Shown here: positions 9,565-18,352 of the stretch, in pieces
How the letters are laid out: the number at the start of each line of letters is the position of its first letter
Position numbering within the stretch: the first letter of the stretch is position 1
Origin: Streptomyces antimycoticus
Lineage (GTDB): Bacteria > Actinomycetota > Actinomycetes > Streptomycetales > Streptomycetaceae
Reading direction: 5' to 3'
Assembly: GCF_005405925.1 (NCBI RefSeq)
Contig: NZ_BJHV01000001.1
Span: forward strand, 5,022,001-5,086,000
Length of the DNA stretch: 64,000 bases
Program-made: the position numbers and the translations under genes
The notes under the pieces: model-generated
Seen by the model: only the letters and a program-made list of their open reading frames with translations
What the model was told of the DNA's origin: nothing
The model's database searches: none

Positions 9565-10532
9565 CGGGCGGCTCCGATCCACAGGCGGATGTTGTCTATC
9601 AGGCGGGTGGCGCCGACCTTGGCCGCGACGGCCAGCACGGCCTCGCCGGTGTGTCCGTCGGAGACCTCGGTGAAGTCGGCGGGGTCGGCCAGGCCCAGAT
9701 AGTCGAGGACGAGCGGCGGCTCGAGCCGCGCCGCCTCGTCGAGCACCACGCGCGCCGCGGACCGCACCGCGGCGGGGGACGCGACCCGTATGAGCTCGTG
9801 CTCCTCGGCGCCGGCCGGACCCTCCCCGGCCGCCAGCAGCCCCGCGTCGCGCCCCGCGAACAGCGCCCTGGACAGGGCCAGCGCGGTGTCCCGCTCCTGG
9901 GCCGACAGATAGCGGTTACGGCTGGAGAGGGCGAGGCCGTCGCCCTCCCGGACGGTGGGAACGCCGACGATCTCGACCGGGAAGTCCAGGTCGCGCGCCA
10001 TCCGGCGGACCAGCGCCAGCTGCTGGGCGTCCTTCTCGCCGAAGAAGGCGGCGTCGGGGCGGGTGAGATGGAGCAGCTTGGCGACGACGGTGAGCATCCC
10101 GTCGAAGTGGCCGGGCCGCGAGGCGCCCTCATAGCGCTCGCCCATGGAGCCGGCGGTGACCCGGATATGCGGCTCGCCGCCCGGATACATCTCCTCGGCG
10201 GACGGGGCGAAGACGATGTCCGCGCCCGCCTCGGCCGCGACCTTGAGGTCGGCGTCGAGGGTGCGCGGATAGCGGTCGAGGTCCTCGCCCGCGCCGAACT
10301 GCAGCGGATTGACGAAGACGGTGACGGTCACCAGGCCCTTGGCGCCCACCCGGGCGCGGGCGGCGCGGATGAGCGAGGCGTGCCCGTCGTGCAGCGCGCC
10401 CATGGTCATCACGACGGCCGTGCGCCCTGGCACGGCGAAGTTTGCGAGCGCCGTGTCCAGATCCGAGCGATGGCGGAACAGCTCCACATCCGGCTCCCCA
10501 GGAAGCGCCTTGGTCCACAGCTTCGGGCTCAT
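9561..10532 (-). CDS. panC: pantothenate synthetase
   Basis: 323 residues. It condenses pantoate and beta-alanine with ATP. HIGH-type motif [12 protein letters not shown] at about residues 44-55 and the second nucleotide motif LSSRNRYLS mark the class I synthetase fold. Its ATG overlaps the stop of the preceding DUF2520 gene as ATGA. It is slightly longer than the common 280-300 residues because of N-terminal and linker extensions. Confidence 0.97.
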   Translation of the reverse strand: MSPKLWTKALPGEPDVELFRHRSDLDTALANFAVPGRTAVVMTMGALHDGHASLIRAARARVGAKGLVTVTVFVNPLQFGAGEDLDRYPRTLDADLKVAAEAGADIVFAPSAEEMYPGGEPHIRVTAGSMGERYEGASRPGHFDGMLTVVAKLLHLTRPDAAFFGEKDAQQLALVRRMARDLDFPVEIVGVPTVREGDGLALSSRNRYLSAQERDTALALSRALFAGRDAGLLAAGEGPAGAEEHELIRVASPAAVRSAARVVLDEAARLEPPLVLDYLGLADPADFTEVSDGHTGEAVLAVAAKVGATRLIDNIRLWIGAAR

Positions 10533-11464
10533 GACTCACTGCCTCCCCGGCCCCGTGCGTCGGTCACATCCGAGAGCACGCCCAGCAGGTCCTCCGCGAG
10601 CTCCGGCTTGAGCAGGCCGTGCGCGAGCGCCCGGTCCGCGGTCGTGCGGGCCATGGCCAGATAGCCGGCGACGGCGTGCGGGGCGTGCCGCCGCAGCTCG
10701 GCGACATGGGCGGCGACCGTGCCCGCGTCGCCGCGCGCGACCGGGCCGGTCAAGGCGGCGTCGCCGCTGCGCAGCGCGTTGTCCAGCGCGGCGCCGAGGA
10801 GGGGGCCGAGCATCCGGTCGGGGGCCTCGACCCCGGACGCGCGCAGCAGCTCCAGGGACTGGGCGACCAGCGTGGTGAGGTGGTTGGCGCCGATGGCGAG
10901 GGCGGCGTGATAGAGCGGGCGGGACTCCTCCGCGATCCACTCGGGCTCCCCGCCCATCTCGATGACCAGCGCCTCGGCCGCCAGCCGCAGCTCCTCGGGG
11001 GCGGTGACGCCGAAGGAGCAGCCGGCCAGCCGCTGGACGTCCACCGAGGTGCCGGTGAAGGTCATGACGGGGTGCAGCGCGAGCGGCAGCGCCCCGGCCC
11101 GCAGCGCGGGCTCCAGCACACTGACGCCATAGCGGCCGGAGGTGTGCACCAGCAGCTGACCGGGGCGCACCGCACCGGTTTCGGTCAGGCCCGCGATCAG
11201 CTCGGGCAGGGCGTCGTCGGGGACGGTGAGCAGCACCAGCTCGGCCCGCGCCAGCACCTCGGAGGGCGGGACGATCGGGACCTCGGGGAGCAGGACGGCG
11301 GCCCGGCGCACGGAGGCGTCGGAGACACCGGAGGCGGCGACCGGGCGGTGCCCGGCCAGCCGCAGCGAGGCGGCGAGGGCCGGGCCGACGCGGCCCGCGC
11401 CGACGACCCCGACGGTGAGCCGGGCCGGGCGGTCCTGCGGCTCGGGAAGTGGTTGTGCGTTCAC
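10529..11464 (-). CDS. Rossmann/DUF2520 protein, putative ketopantoate reductase-like
   Basis: 311 residues. An N-terminal NAD(P)-binding fold ([18 protein letters not shown]) is followed by the DUF2520 helical domain ([23 protein letters not shown]). The architecture resembles 6-phosphogluconate/ketopantoate-type reductases. Position as first gene of the panC operon with ATGA coupling suggests a role in pantoate supply; this is inferred from context. The start is a GTG (NAQPLPEPQ) with GGAAGG about ten bases upstream. Confidence 0.88.
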   Translation of the reverse strand: MNAQPLPEPQDRPARLTVGVVGAGRVGPALAASLRLAGHRPVAASGVSDASVRRAAVLLPEVPIVPPSEVLARAELVLLTVPDDALPELIAGLTETGAVRPGQLLVHTSGRYGVSVLEPALRAGALPLALHPVMTFTGTSVDVQRLAGCSFGVTAPEELRLAAEALVIEMGGEPEWIAEESRPLYHAALAIGANHLTTLVAQSLELLRASGVEAPDRMLGPLLGAALDNALRSGDAALTGPVARGDAGTVAAHVAELRRHAPHAVAGYLAMARTTADRALAHGLLKPELAEDLLGVLSDVTDARGRGGSES

Positions 11465-11611
11465 GCGACAGCGGCCTTCCGTTCCAGTCCTCAGGGGGTA
11501 CCGGACGATTCCCCGCCATGCTACGCGAGTGTTTCCGGGGGAGTTTGGCCGCAGCCCGGGCCTGTGGACAACTCTGTGGTCCGATGGACACCCGTGCGAC
11601 ATGATCGGCCC

Positions 11612-12886
11612 ATGAAGGACAGGACGGGCACGGCAGACGAGTCGGACGGCACGCGCATCGCCGCGGACGGGACGGCGGACAAGACGGCGGACGAGACTCC
11701 GGCCGCGGCGGACGAGGCCACCGGCGACACGGAGCGGGCCGCGCGAGTGCGCCGCCTCACGGCCTGGCACGGCTCCGAGCGGACGCTCACCCGCGGGCCC
11801 GCGGAGCGGCGGATCACCGAGCGGCTGTCCGCCCTCACGGCCGCCCTTACGGCCGACCCCTCGCCGTACGGCGGGGACGGCTGGGTGGACATCTACGGGG
11901 ACGGCATCGTCGAGGAGCTGGAGCGGCGGGTCGCCGCGCTGCTGGGCATGGAGGCCGCGGCGTTCTTCCCCACCGGCACCATGGCGCAGCAGGTCGCGCT
12001 GCGCTGCTGGGCGGGGCGCACCGGCAATCCGGTGGTGGCGGTGCATCCGCTGTCGCATCTGGAGGTGCATGAGCGGGACGCGTATCTGACGGTGAGCGGG
12101 CTGCGCGCGGTGCATCCCACCAGCGAGCCGCGGCCGCCCACCGCCGAGGAGGTCCTCGGCCTCGACGAGCCGTTCGGCACGCTCGCCCTCGAACTCCCGC
12201 TGCGCGACGCCGGATTCGTGCTGCCCGAGTGGGACGAGCTGGTCGCGGTCGTGGAGGCGGCCCGGGAGCGGGACGCGGTGGTGCACTTCGACGGGGCGCG
12301 GCTGTGGGAGTGCACGGCCCACTTGGGCCGGGAGCTGCCGGAGATCGCCGGCCTGGCGGACTCCGTCTATGTGTCCTTCTACAAGTCGCTCGACGGCATC
12401 TCGGGAGCGGCGCTGGCCGGGCCCGAGACCCTGGTGGCGGAGGCCAGGGCGTGGCGCCACCGGTACGGCGGCCAGCTCTTCCAGCAGTGGCCGGCGGCGC
12501 TGGCCGCGCTGGACGGCCTGGACCGTGAGCTGCCGAGGCTTGCGTCGTACGTGGCGCATGCGCGGGTGGTGGCGCAGGCGCTGCGGACGGCGTTCACGGC
12601 CGAGGGGGTGGGGTGGTCCCGGGTGCATCCGGAGGTGCCGCACACCCACCAGTTCCAGGTGTGGCTGCCGTATCCGGCGGCGGTGCTGGACGAGGCGGGG
12701 GTGCGGCTGGCGGAGGAGACCGGGACGACGCTGTTCCGTCGCTGGCGGGAGCCTGGGCCGCCCGGTCTGGCCGCGACGGAGCTGACGGTCGCCTCACCCG
12801 CACTCGACTGGACGGCCGACGATGTCACGGCCGCGGCCGGTGCCTTCTTCGCCCGGGTCCGGGAGCTCACGGCGGGGGACGGCTGA
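11612..12886 (+). CDS. threonine aldolase-family PLP enzyme (beta-eliminating lyase)
   Basis: 424 residues, fold type I PLP enzyme of the PF01212 group. VHFDGARLWE supplies the cofactor Asp and SFYKSLDGISG the Schiff-base lysine near residue 257. Expected reaction: cleavage of L-threonine/allo-threonine to glycine and acetaldehyde; the exact substrate is not decided by sequence. The first about 45 residues are Thr/Asp/Ala-rich and likely disordered. No clear ribosome-binding site precedes the ATG. It is divergent from the cofactor operon, and its 3' end overlaps a leftward gene. Confidence 0.88.
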   Translation: MKDRTGTADESDGTRIAADGTADKTADETPAAADEATGDTERAARVRRLTAWHGSERTLTRGPAERRITERLSALTAALTADPSPYGGDGWVDIYGDGIVEELERRVAALLGMEAAAFFPTGTMAQQVALRCWAGRTGNPVVAVHPLSHLEVHERDAYLTVSGLRAVHPTSEPRPPTAEEVLGLDEPFGTLALELPLRDAGFVLPEWDELVAVVEAARERDAVVHFDGARLWECTAHLGRELPEIAGLADSVYVSFYKSLDGISGAALAGPETLVAEARAWRHRYGGQLFQQWPAALAALDGLDRELPRLASYVAHARVVAQALRTAFTAEGVGWSRVHPEVPHTHQFQVWLPYPAAVLDEAGVRLAEETGTTLFRRWREPGPPGLAATELTVASPALDWTADDVTAAAGAFFARVRELTAGDG

Positions 12887-13147
12887 CCGGAGCCGCAGGG
12901 CGGCCAGCGCCTCCCTGATCGCCCTTACGGTGCGCGGCATCGCCCTTACGGCGCCCGGCGCGTCCGTAAGGCGGTCATCGCGGCCACGGCGGCGGGCCGC
13001 GCGCCCCGCCGTCACGGCCTGGACGTCGCGGTACTCGCGCAGCTCCCGGACGGTGCGCCAGTCGTGGCGGCCCGGTGCGGGCGGGGCGGGCTCGCCGCGC
13101 CGGGCGGCCCGGTACAGATCGAGTGCGTACTGCTCGGTGAGGGACAT
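12794..13147 (-). CDS. conserved small Streptomyces protein (function unknown)
   Basis: 117 residues from MSLTEQYALDLYRAARRGE, a start typical of a small conserved streptomycete family; no function known to me. The segment HDWRTVRELREYRDV looks helical and the rest is Arg-rich. The 3' end overlaps the 3' end of the convergent threonine-aldolase gene by 93 bp, so the last part may be poorly constrained. The DNA holds repeated CGCCCTTACGG units (12918-12970). Confidence 0.6.
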   Translation of the reverse strand: MSLTEQYALDLYRAARRGEPAPPAPGRHDWRTVRELREYRDVQAVTAGRAARRRGRDDRLTDAPGAVRAMPRTVRAIREALAALRLRSAVPRRELPDPGEEGTGRGRDIVGRPVECG

Positions 13148-13246
13148 GGCTCGACGGTCCGCCGGGCCCCGGGCGCCCGTCACGCCGATTGACGGCGGGC
13201 GTCAAACGAGCGCGGCGCCGGGAGCGGGGTCCCTCACCATGGGCTC

Positions 13247-14329
13247 ATGGCCAATGTCATCGACATCGCCGGGCTGCCGCCCGAGCGCATCGTCTTCAGC
13301 CCGTCCCCGCTCGCCGAGCTGGGCGCCGCGCTCCATGTGCTGTCCGAGCCCGGCCACCACCCCGGGCTGCACGGCTGGGCCACCGCCACATCCTCCGCTC
13401 TCAAGCCGGACCTCGCCGACCGGCTCTGCGAGGCGGACTTCCTGTGGCGCTCCTCCCGCTCCGATCTGCTGCTCCCGGCCATCCCCGGGGCGACGCTCGC
13501 GGAGGAACTGGACGCGCTGGACCGGATCGACGACGAGACGTTCGTGGCGGCCGCCTTCGAGATCGCCTGCTCCGCCGCGTACACCCGGCGCACCCCCTCA
13601 CCGCTGGTCGACGCGGACGAACGGGCCCGGGTCCGCGAGATGGCGGCCGCCCGGGGGCCGCGCCAGGCGGCGTTCACCCACCGCATGCTGGAGGACCCGG
13701 ACGGGCTGCGGGTCTGGTTGCGACGGCTGCTGGAGGACTGCGACCAGGCGTTCTTCGCCGACACCTGGCGGCGGACGCGGATCCAGCTGGCCGCCGACGC
13801 CCGCCACAAGGCGGAACTGCTGCAGCGCAAGGGGCTCGGGGAGGCGCTGACGGCGGCCTCCGCCGCGCTGTCGCTGTCGGAGGACGGGGACAGCATCCTG
13901 GTCGACAAGCTGGCGGGCGGCCGTACGACGGCGTACGGGGACGGCATCACCTTCATCCCGACCGCCTTCGGCTGGCCGCATCTCATCGTCCTGTACGCCC
14001 CCGGCTGGCGCCCGGTGATCCAGTACCCGGTCGCCGCGCCCGAACTCCCCCCGCCCGCCGCCCTGGAGCTCGTCCAGCGCCGCCTCGAGGCCCTGGCCCA
14101 CCCGATGCGGATGCGGCTGTGCCGCACCCTGGCCCGCGGCCCGCACACCACCGGTGAGCTCTCCGAGTCCTACGGCATCACGCCCCCGGAGGTCTCCCGC
14201 CATATCGCCGTGCTGAAGAAGGCCGGTCTCCTCACCACCCGCCGCCGCGGCCGCTACGTGCTGCACCAGCTCGACCTGCCGTCGGTGGCCCGCCTGGGCA
14301 GCGACTTCCTGGAGAGCGTGCTGCGGTAG
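13247..14329 (+). CDS. ArsR-family regulator with N-terminal DUF5937 domain
   Basis: 360 residues. Residues 1 to about 255 form a DUF5937-type sensing domain (starting IDIAGLPPERIVFSPSPLAEL). The C-terminal ArsR winged helix (LEALAHPMRMRLCRTLA, ITPPEVSRHIAVLKKAGLL) contains the recognition helix. The classical metal-binding cysteines are absent, so it probably senses something other than arsenic. It is followed by a second ArsR gene in the same direction after about 100 bp. Target genes unknown. Confidence 0.88.
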   Translation: MANVIDIAGLPPERIVFSPSPLAELGAALHVLSEPGHHPGLHGWATATSSALKPDLADRLCEADFLWRSSRSDLLLPAIPGATLAEELDALDRIDDETFVAAAFEIACSAAYTRRTPSPLVDADERARVREMAAARGPRQAAFTHRMLEDPDGLRVWLRRLLEDCDQAFFADTWRRTRIQLAADARHKAELLQRKGLGEALTAASAALSLSEDGDSILVDKLAGGRTTAYGDGITFIPTAFGWPHLIVLYAPGWRPVIQYPVAAPELPPPAALELVQRRLEALAHPMRMRLCRTLARGPHTTGELSESYGITPPEVSRHIAVLKKAGLLTTRRRGRYVLHQLDLPSVARLGSDFLESVLR

Positions 14330-14371
14330 GGCCCTGTCTGTAGCGTGCGGTCCCAAGGGCTCCGCCTAAAA

Positions 14372-14391
14372 TGTTCACCCCTGAGTGAACA
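14372..14391 (+). promoter_or_regulatory. perfect palindromic operator with overlapping -10 box
   Basis: TGTTCAC and GTGAACA are separated by CCCTGA. TAAAAT at 14367-14372 is a good -10 hexamer directly abutting the left arm, so a bound dimer would cover the transcription start of the small ArsR gene at 14429. Autoregulation by that ArsR protein is the simplest reading. Confidence 0.7.
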
Positions 14392-14428
14392 GCGTCCGGG
14401 CCATGAGCGGCAGAGGAGCAGAGCAGCG

Positions 14429-14776
14429 ATGAGCAACCGAAGCCACCGGGCCGCACCCGAGCACACCCACCCCGACGACGTCCCGGTGCAGACCGCGCTC
14501 GCGGCGCTCGCCGACCCCGTACGGCTTCAACTGGTACGCGAACTGGCCACCACCGCCGACTGGGAGCACACCTGCGGCACCTTCGACGTGCCCGTGGGCA
14601 AGGCCGCCCTCAGCCACCACTTCTCGGTGCTGCGCGCGGCCGGGCTGATCGAGCAGCGCGACATGGGCCCCAAGCGGGTCAACCGGCTGCGCCGCCCGGA
14701 GTTCGACCAGCGCTTCCCCGGGCTGCTCGACCTGGTCCTGCGCGACCGGCAGGAGAACGGCGAGAGCGAACGGTAG
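14429..14776 (+). CDS. ArsR-family winged-helix repressor (small)
   Basis: 115 residues with a full wHTH: TALAALADPVRLQLVRELA, then VGKAALSHHFSVLRAAGLIEQRD. The recognition helix ALSHHFSVLR is typical. A metal-binding CVC motif is missing; one Cys (HTCGTF) lies before the recognition helix. ATG with AGAGGAG upstream. The promoter carries a perfect 20-bp palindrome. What it responds to is unknown. Confidence 0.9.
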   Translation: MSNRSHRAAPEHTHPDDVPVQTALAALADPVRLQLVRELATTADWEHTCGTFDVPVGKAALSHHFSVLRAAGLIEQRDMGPKRVNRLRRPEFDQRFPGLLDLVLRDRQENGESER

Positions 14777-14790
14777 GACGGCCGTCCCCA

Positions 14791-14904
14791 CCGTAAGGAC
14801 GCGGCTTACACCGAAAAACGCCGCCGTAAGAACGCCGACTCCACCGTAAGAACGCCGCCTTCACCGTAAGAACGCCGCCGTAAGAACGCCGCCTTCACCG
14901 TAAG
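14791..14904. repeat. CCGTAAG tandem repeat array
   Basis: CCGTAAG starts at 14791, 14824, 14844, 14864, 14878 and 14898. The full unit is about 20 bp (CCGTAAGAACGCCGCCTTCA), with 14-bp shortened units and one decayed copy (CCGAAAA) at 14811. It fills the space between the convergent small ArsR gene and the response regulator gene. Confidence 0.9.
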
Positions 14905-14918
14905 AGCCCCGCCCCGCC

Positions 14919-15608
14919 TCAGCGAGCCGGTCCCGCCGAGCCCCCGGCCCGCACCAGCCCCGTCTCGTAGGCCATCACCACCACCTGCACCCGGTCCCGC
15001 AGCTCCAACTTGGTGAGGATGCGCCCCACATGGGTCTTCACGGTCGCCTCGGACAGCACCAGCCGCGCCGCGATCTCGCCGTTCGACAGCCCCTGCGCGA
15101 CCAGCAGCACCACCTCGCGCTCCCGGTCGGTGAGCCGCTCCAGCTCCGGACGGACCCGACCACCGCTTCCCCCACCGCCCGGCAGCATCGGCGCGAACCG
15201 GTCCAGCAGCCGGCGCGTCGTGCTGGGCGCGACCACCGCGTCACCGCTGTGCACCGCGCGGATCGCCGCGAGGAGTTCCGCGGGCGGCACATCCTTGAGC
15301 ATGAAGCCGCCCGCCCCGGCCTTGAGCGCGGAGAAGGCGTACTCGTCCAGATCGAACGTGGTCAGGATGATGACCTTCGGCGCCCCCTCCCGCTCACATA
15401 TCCGCCGGGTCGCCTCCACCCCGTCCAGCTTGGGCATCCGGACGTCCATGAGGACGACGTCCACCTCCGTGGAGCGCACCGCCTGCAGCGCCTCCACCCC
15501 ATCGCCCGCCTCGGCGACGACCTCCATATCGGGCTGGGCCGCGAGCACCATCCGGAAGCCGGTACGCAGCAGCACTTGGTCATCGACGAGCATGACGCGA
15601 ATCGACAT
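14919..15608 (-). CDS. NarL/LuxR-type response regulator
   Basis: 229 residues. Receiver domain with acidic pair VDDQ, phospho-Asp in VVLMDVRMP, Thr in ILTTFD and Lys in MLKDV; C-terminal LuxR helix-turn-helix (LTDREREVVLLVAQGLSNGEIAARLVLSEATVKTHV, residues about 155-195). All switch residues are present. It lies 95 bp downstream of its likely histidine kinase on the same strand. Signal and regulon are unknown. Confidence 0.95.
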   Translation of the reverse strand: MSIRVMLVDDQVLLRTGFRMVLAAQPDMEVVAEAGDGVEALQAVRSTEVDVVLMDVRMPKLDGVEATRRICEREGAPKVIILTTFDLDEYAFSALKAGAGGFMLKDVPPAELLAAIRAVHSGDAVVAPSTTRRLLDRFAPMLPGGGGSGGRVRPELERLTDREREVVLLVAQGLSNGEIAARLVLSEATVKTHVGRILTKLELRDRVQVVVMAYETGLVRAGGSAGPAR

Positions 15609-15703
15609 TCCGGACGGGTCCCTTCCTCTGGCCTGGCAGCCGGCTCACAGCGGCCACGGCGCGACGTTACGCATGCGCATACGGGTCATGATGCGCCCAC
15701 CGC

Positions 15704-16918
15704 TCAACGGACCGGCTTCAGCGGCAGCAGTGCGCTGATCCGGAAGCCGCCGCCCGGCCGTGGTCCCGCGTCCAGCGTGCCGCCCACCATGCCGACGCGC
15801 TCGCGCATCCCGATCAGCCCATGGCCGCTGCCGTCGGCGCCGCCGTCCTGGTACATCTCGCGCTGCGCACCCCGCCCGTCGTCCTCGACCAGCAGCCCGA
15901 GCCCGTCGTCGAAGTAGGTGAGGCGGACGCTCGCGCCCACGTCCGGGCCGCCGTGCTTACGGGTGTTGGTGAGCGCCTCCTGCACGATGCGGTACGCGGT
16001 CAGCTCGACCCCGCTGGGGAGCTGGCGCGGGCTGCCCACCACCTTGAAGTCCACCGGGAGCCCGGCGCCGCGCACCTGCTCCACGAGCTCGTCGATCTGC
16101 TCGACATCCGGCTGGGGGACGTAGTCGTTCTCCTCGCCCGGCTCCCCGGTGCGCAGCACGCCCAGCAGCCGCCGCATCTCGGCGAGCGCCTGACGGCCGG
16201 TGCCGGAGATCGTCTCCAGCGCCTGCCGGGCCTGTTCGGGCGAGGCGTCCATGACGTATGCCGCGCCGTCCGCCTGCACCACCATCACCGACACGTTGTG
16301 TGCCACCACATCGTGCAGCTCCCGCGCGATCCGGGCGCGCTCGGCGGCCACCGCGACCTTCGACTGCGCCTCGCGCTCCTTCTCCAGCCGGGCGGCCCGC
16401 TCCTCGAGCTGGGCGTAGTAGGCGCGGCGGGTGCGGATCGAGTCGCCGAGCACCCAGGCCAGTACGAACGGGATGGAGACGAAGACCGCCGAGACGAGGT
16501 CGTCCCACCAGCCCTGGTGGGACTGCGGCCAGCGGAGGGTGGCGAGGGGGGCCGCGCTGATCGCCACGCCCAGCGCGAAGCGGGAGGCCCGGCGCGAGGA
16601 GGCGACCGCCACCGTGTAGACGATCACCAGCATGGCGAAGTCGGCCAGATTGGGCTTGACGTCGGCGGCCAGCTGGGCGACACCGCACAGGATGGCCAGC
16701 GCCAGCATCTTCTCGGGGTCACGGCGGCGCAGCGCGACCGTCGTCCCCAGGGCCAGGACGATCGGCACGGCCGCGAACCGGGAACCCCGGCCCATCTCCG
16801 CCTCCACGACCCACAGGGAACCGAAGCCGACGAGGAGGACGGCCCAGAAGGTGTCCACCCCTGTCGGATGCCTGCGGAGAAATTCGTAGAGGCGCTGCAC
16901 GTCACCCAGCGTAGGCAC
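15704..16918 (-). CDS. sensor histidine kinase (HisKA_3 family)
   Basis: About 404 residues. The N-terminal third has several hydrophobic segments (VDTFWAVLLVGFGSL, FAAVPIVLALGTTVAL, MLALAILCGVAQLAA, and so on), as in integral membrane kinases with no large extracellular loop. A coiled linker leads to the dimerisation/phospho-accepting helix RIARELHDVVAHNVSVM and a HATPase domain ending GHGLIGMRERVGMVGGTL. The GTG at 16918 has GAGAGGG upstream; a GTG at 16900 (QRLYEFLRRH) is an equally possible start. Cognate of the adjacent response regulator. Confidence 0.92.
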   Translation of the reverse strand: MPTLGDVQRLYEFLRRHPTGVDTFWAVLLVGFGSLWVVEAEMGRGSRFAAVPIVLALGTTVALRRRDPEKMLALAILCGVAQLAADVKPNLADFAMLVIVYTVAVASSRRASRFALGVAISAAPLATLRWPQSHQGWWDDLVSAVFVSIPFVLAWVLGDSIRTRRAYYAQLEERAARLEKEREAQSKVAVAAERARIARELHDVVAHNVSVMVVQADGAAYVMDASPEQARQALETISGTGRQALAEMRRLLGVLRTGEPGEENDYVPQPDVEQIDELVEQVRGAGLPVDFKVVGSPRQLPSGVELTAYRIVQEALTNTRKHGGPDVGASVRLTYFDDGLGLLVEDDGRGAQREMYQDGGADGSGHGLIGMRERVGMVGGTLDAGPRPGGGFRISALLPLKPVR

Positions 16919-17008
16919 CGCCGAACCCTCTCGGGTCAACCCGAGGGGCGATCCGTATCGCCCGGCCCTACTCCCCAAGGTGGAGACGATTCCACATAGC
17001 GTGGCGGT

Positions 17009-18031
17009 GTGGCGACTGAGAAGCATGAGTGGAGCGGATGGCGTACGGCGGCCGAACGGGCACTGTACGGAACGGGCGGATTCTTCCGGCGCCCGGAGGG
17101 CCCGGCCGGGCATTTCCGCACGTCGGTGCATGCCTCACCGCTTTTCGCCCGGGCGGTCGCGGAGCTGCTGGGCCGGGTGGACGAGGCGCTGGGCCGCCCC
17201 GCCGAGCTGGCGCTGGTGGACCTGGGCGCCGGCCGCGGCGAGCTGCTCACGCGGGTGCTCGCCCTGGCCCCCGGCCTGCCGCATGAGCTGGACCGGCGGC
17301 TGCGACCCTACGCGGTGGAGCGGGCGGCGCGGCCGCCGGGCCTGGCGGAGCGGATCGCCTGGCTCGACGCCCCGCCGCAGGGGTGCACGGGGCTGCTGTT
17401 CGCCAATGAGTGGCTCGACAACGTGCCCGTGGACATCGCCGAGACCGACGCGGACGGGGTGCCGCGCCGGGTCGAGGTGGACCTCGCGGCCGGGGACGGC
17501 ACCGAGCGGCTGGGCGACCCGGTGGACGGCGAGGACGCGGCGTGGCTGGCCCGCTGGTGGCCCCTGGCGGGCGCCGAACCGGGGCTGCGCGCCGAGATCG
17601 GCCATCCGCGCGAGGCCGCCTGGGCGCGGGCCGTGCGCTCCCTGCGGGCGGGCCTCGCGGTCGCCGTCGACTACGGCCACGAGCGCACCGCCCGGCCCCT
17701 GTTCGGCACGCTGACCGGCTTCCGCGAGGGGCGCGAGGTCCGGCCCGTACCGGACGGCTCCTGCGATCTGACGGCGCATGTCGCGATGGACGCGTGTGCC
17801 GCCGCGGCCGGGCCCGGCGCCGGGCTGCTGACCCAGCGCGAGGCGCTGCGCGCGCTCGGCCTCGACGCCCGCCGCCCCCCGCTCGCCCTGGCCTCCACCG
17901 ACCCCGCCGCCTACGTCCGCGCCCTCGGTGCGGCGGGCGAGGCCGCGGAGCTGACCGACCCCGGCGGTCTCGGCGCCTTCAGCTGGCTCCACCACCCGGT
18001 GGAGCTGCCCCATGACGTGCTCCGGCCGTAG
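17009..18031 (+). CDS. MidA/NDUFAF7-like SAM-dependent methyltransferase
   Basis: 340 residues. Seen: [20 protein letters not shown], the SAM-binding glycine loop [12 protein letters not shown] and [13 protein letters not shown], which line up with the landmarks of the MidA/Methyltransf_28 family (NDUFAF7 in humans). NDUFAF7 methylates an arginine of NDUFS2, the NuoD homologue of complex I. Here the gene is directly upstream of an orphan nuoD in the same direction, which suggests NuoD2 is its substrate; that link is inference. The start is GTG ([10 protein letters not shown]). It is divergent from the histidine kinase. Confidence 0.82.
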   Translation: MATEKHEWSGWRTAAERALYGTGGFFRRPEGPAGHFRTSVHASPLFARAVAELLGRVDEALGRPAELALVDLGAGRGELLTRVLALAPGLPHELDRRLRPYAVERAARPPGLAERIAWLDAPPQGCTGLLFANEWLDNVPVDIAETDADGVPRRVEVDLAAGDGTERLGDPVDGEDAAWLARWWPLAGAEPGLRAEIGHPREAAWARAVRSLRAGLAVAVDYGHERTARPLFGTLTGFREGREVRPVPDGSCDLTAHVAMDACAAAAGPGAGLLTQREALRALGLDARRPPLALASTDPAAYVRALGAAGEAAELTDPGGLGAFSWLHHPVELPHDVLRP

Positions 18032-18068
18032 AGGGTGTCGGACGGGTCTTGACGCCTGCGGCGGGCTC

Positions 18069-18295
18069 TTTCCCCTCCCCGCCCCTTCCCGCAACTGGGG
18101 CACCACCCCAGACCCCGCCCCCACGCAGCGCATCGATAGCGGCTCCGCCACGTGAGGGGCCCGCCGCCCGGAGGCACCGCAGCCTGGGCCCCGGGGTCCA
18201 GGGGCGGAGCCCCTGCCACGCGGCGGAGCCGCATAGAGAAGGCTGCGGGAAGGGGCGGGAAGGGGAAAACATCGATGTGCGGCTCCGCCGCGTGG
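18069..18295. repeat. nested inverted/direct repeat element
   Basis: A 25-bp sequence at 18069-18093 (starting TTTCCCCTCCCCGCCCC) recurs inverted at 18244-18268 with one mismatch. Inside, a unit reading CATCGAT..GCGGCTCCGCC is at 18131-18154 and again at 18270-18295, with an inverted copy of its right part at 18216-18234. It resembles dispersed non-coding repeats common between Streptomyces genes. It fills the 321-bp gap before nuoD2 and holds no convincing gene. Confidence 0.85.
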
Positions 18296-18352
18296 CTCGC
18301 CGGACAGCCGCACCCGGCGGGGGCCTCCCGGAGAGCTGAGAGACTGATACGC

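Noticed and set aside
10529..12649. A 706-codon leftward frame extending the DUF2520 gene into the threonine aldolase region
   Set aside because: The real protein starts at the GTG at 11464; the extension is antisense to a good PLP-enzyme gene.
14791..14904. CRISPR-like look of the CCGTAAG repeats
   Set aside because: Units are too short and contiguous, with no unique spacers and no cas genes.
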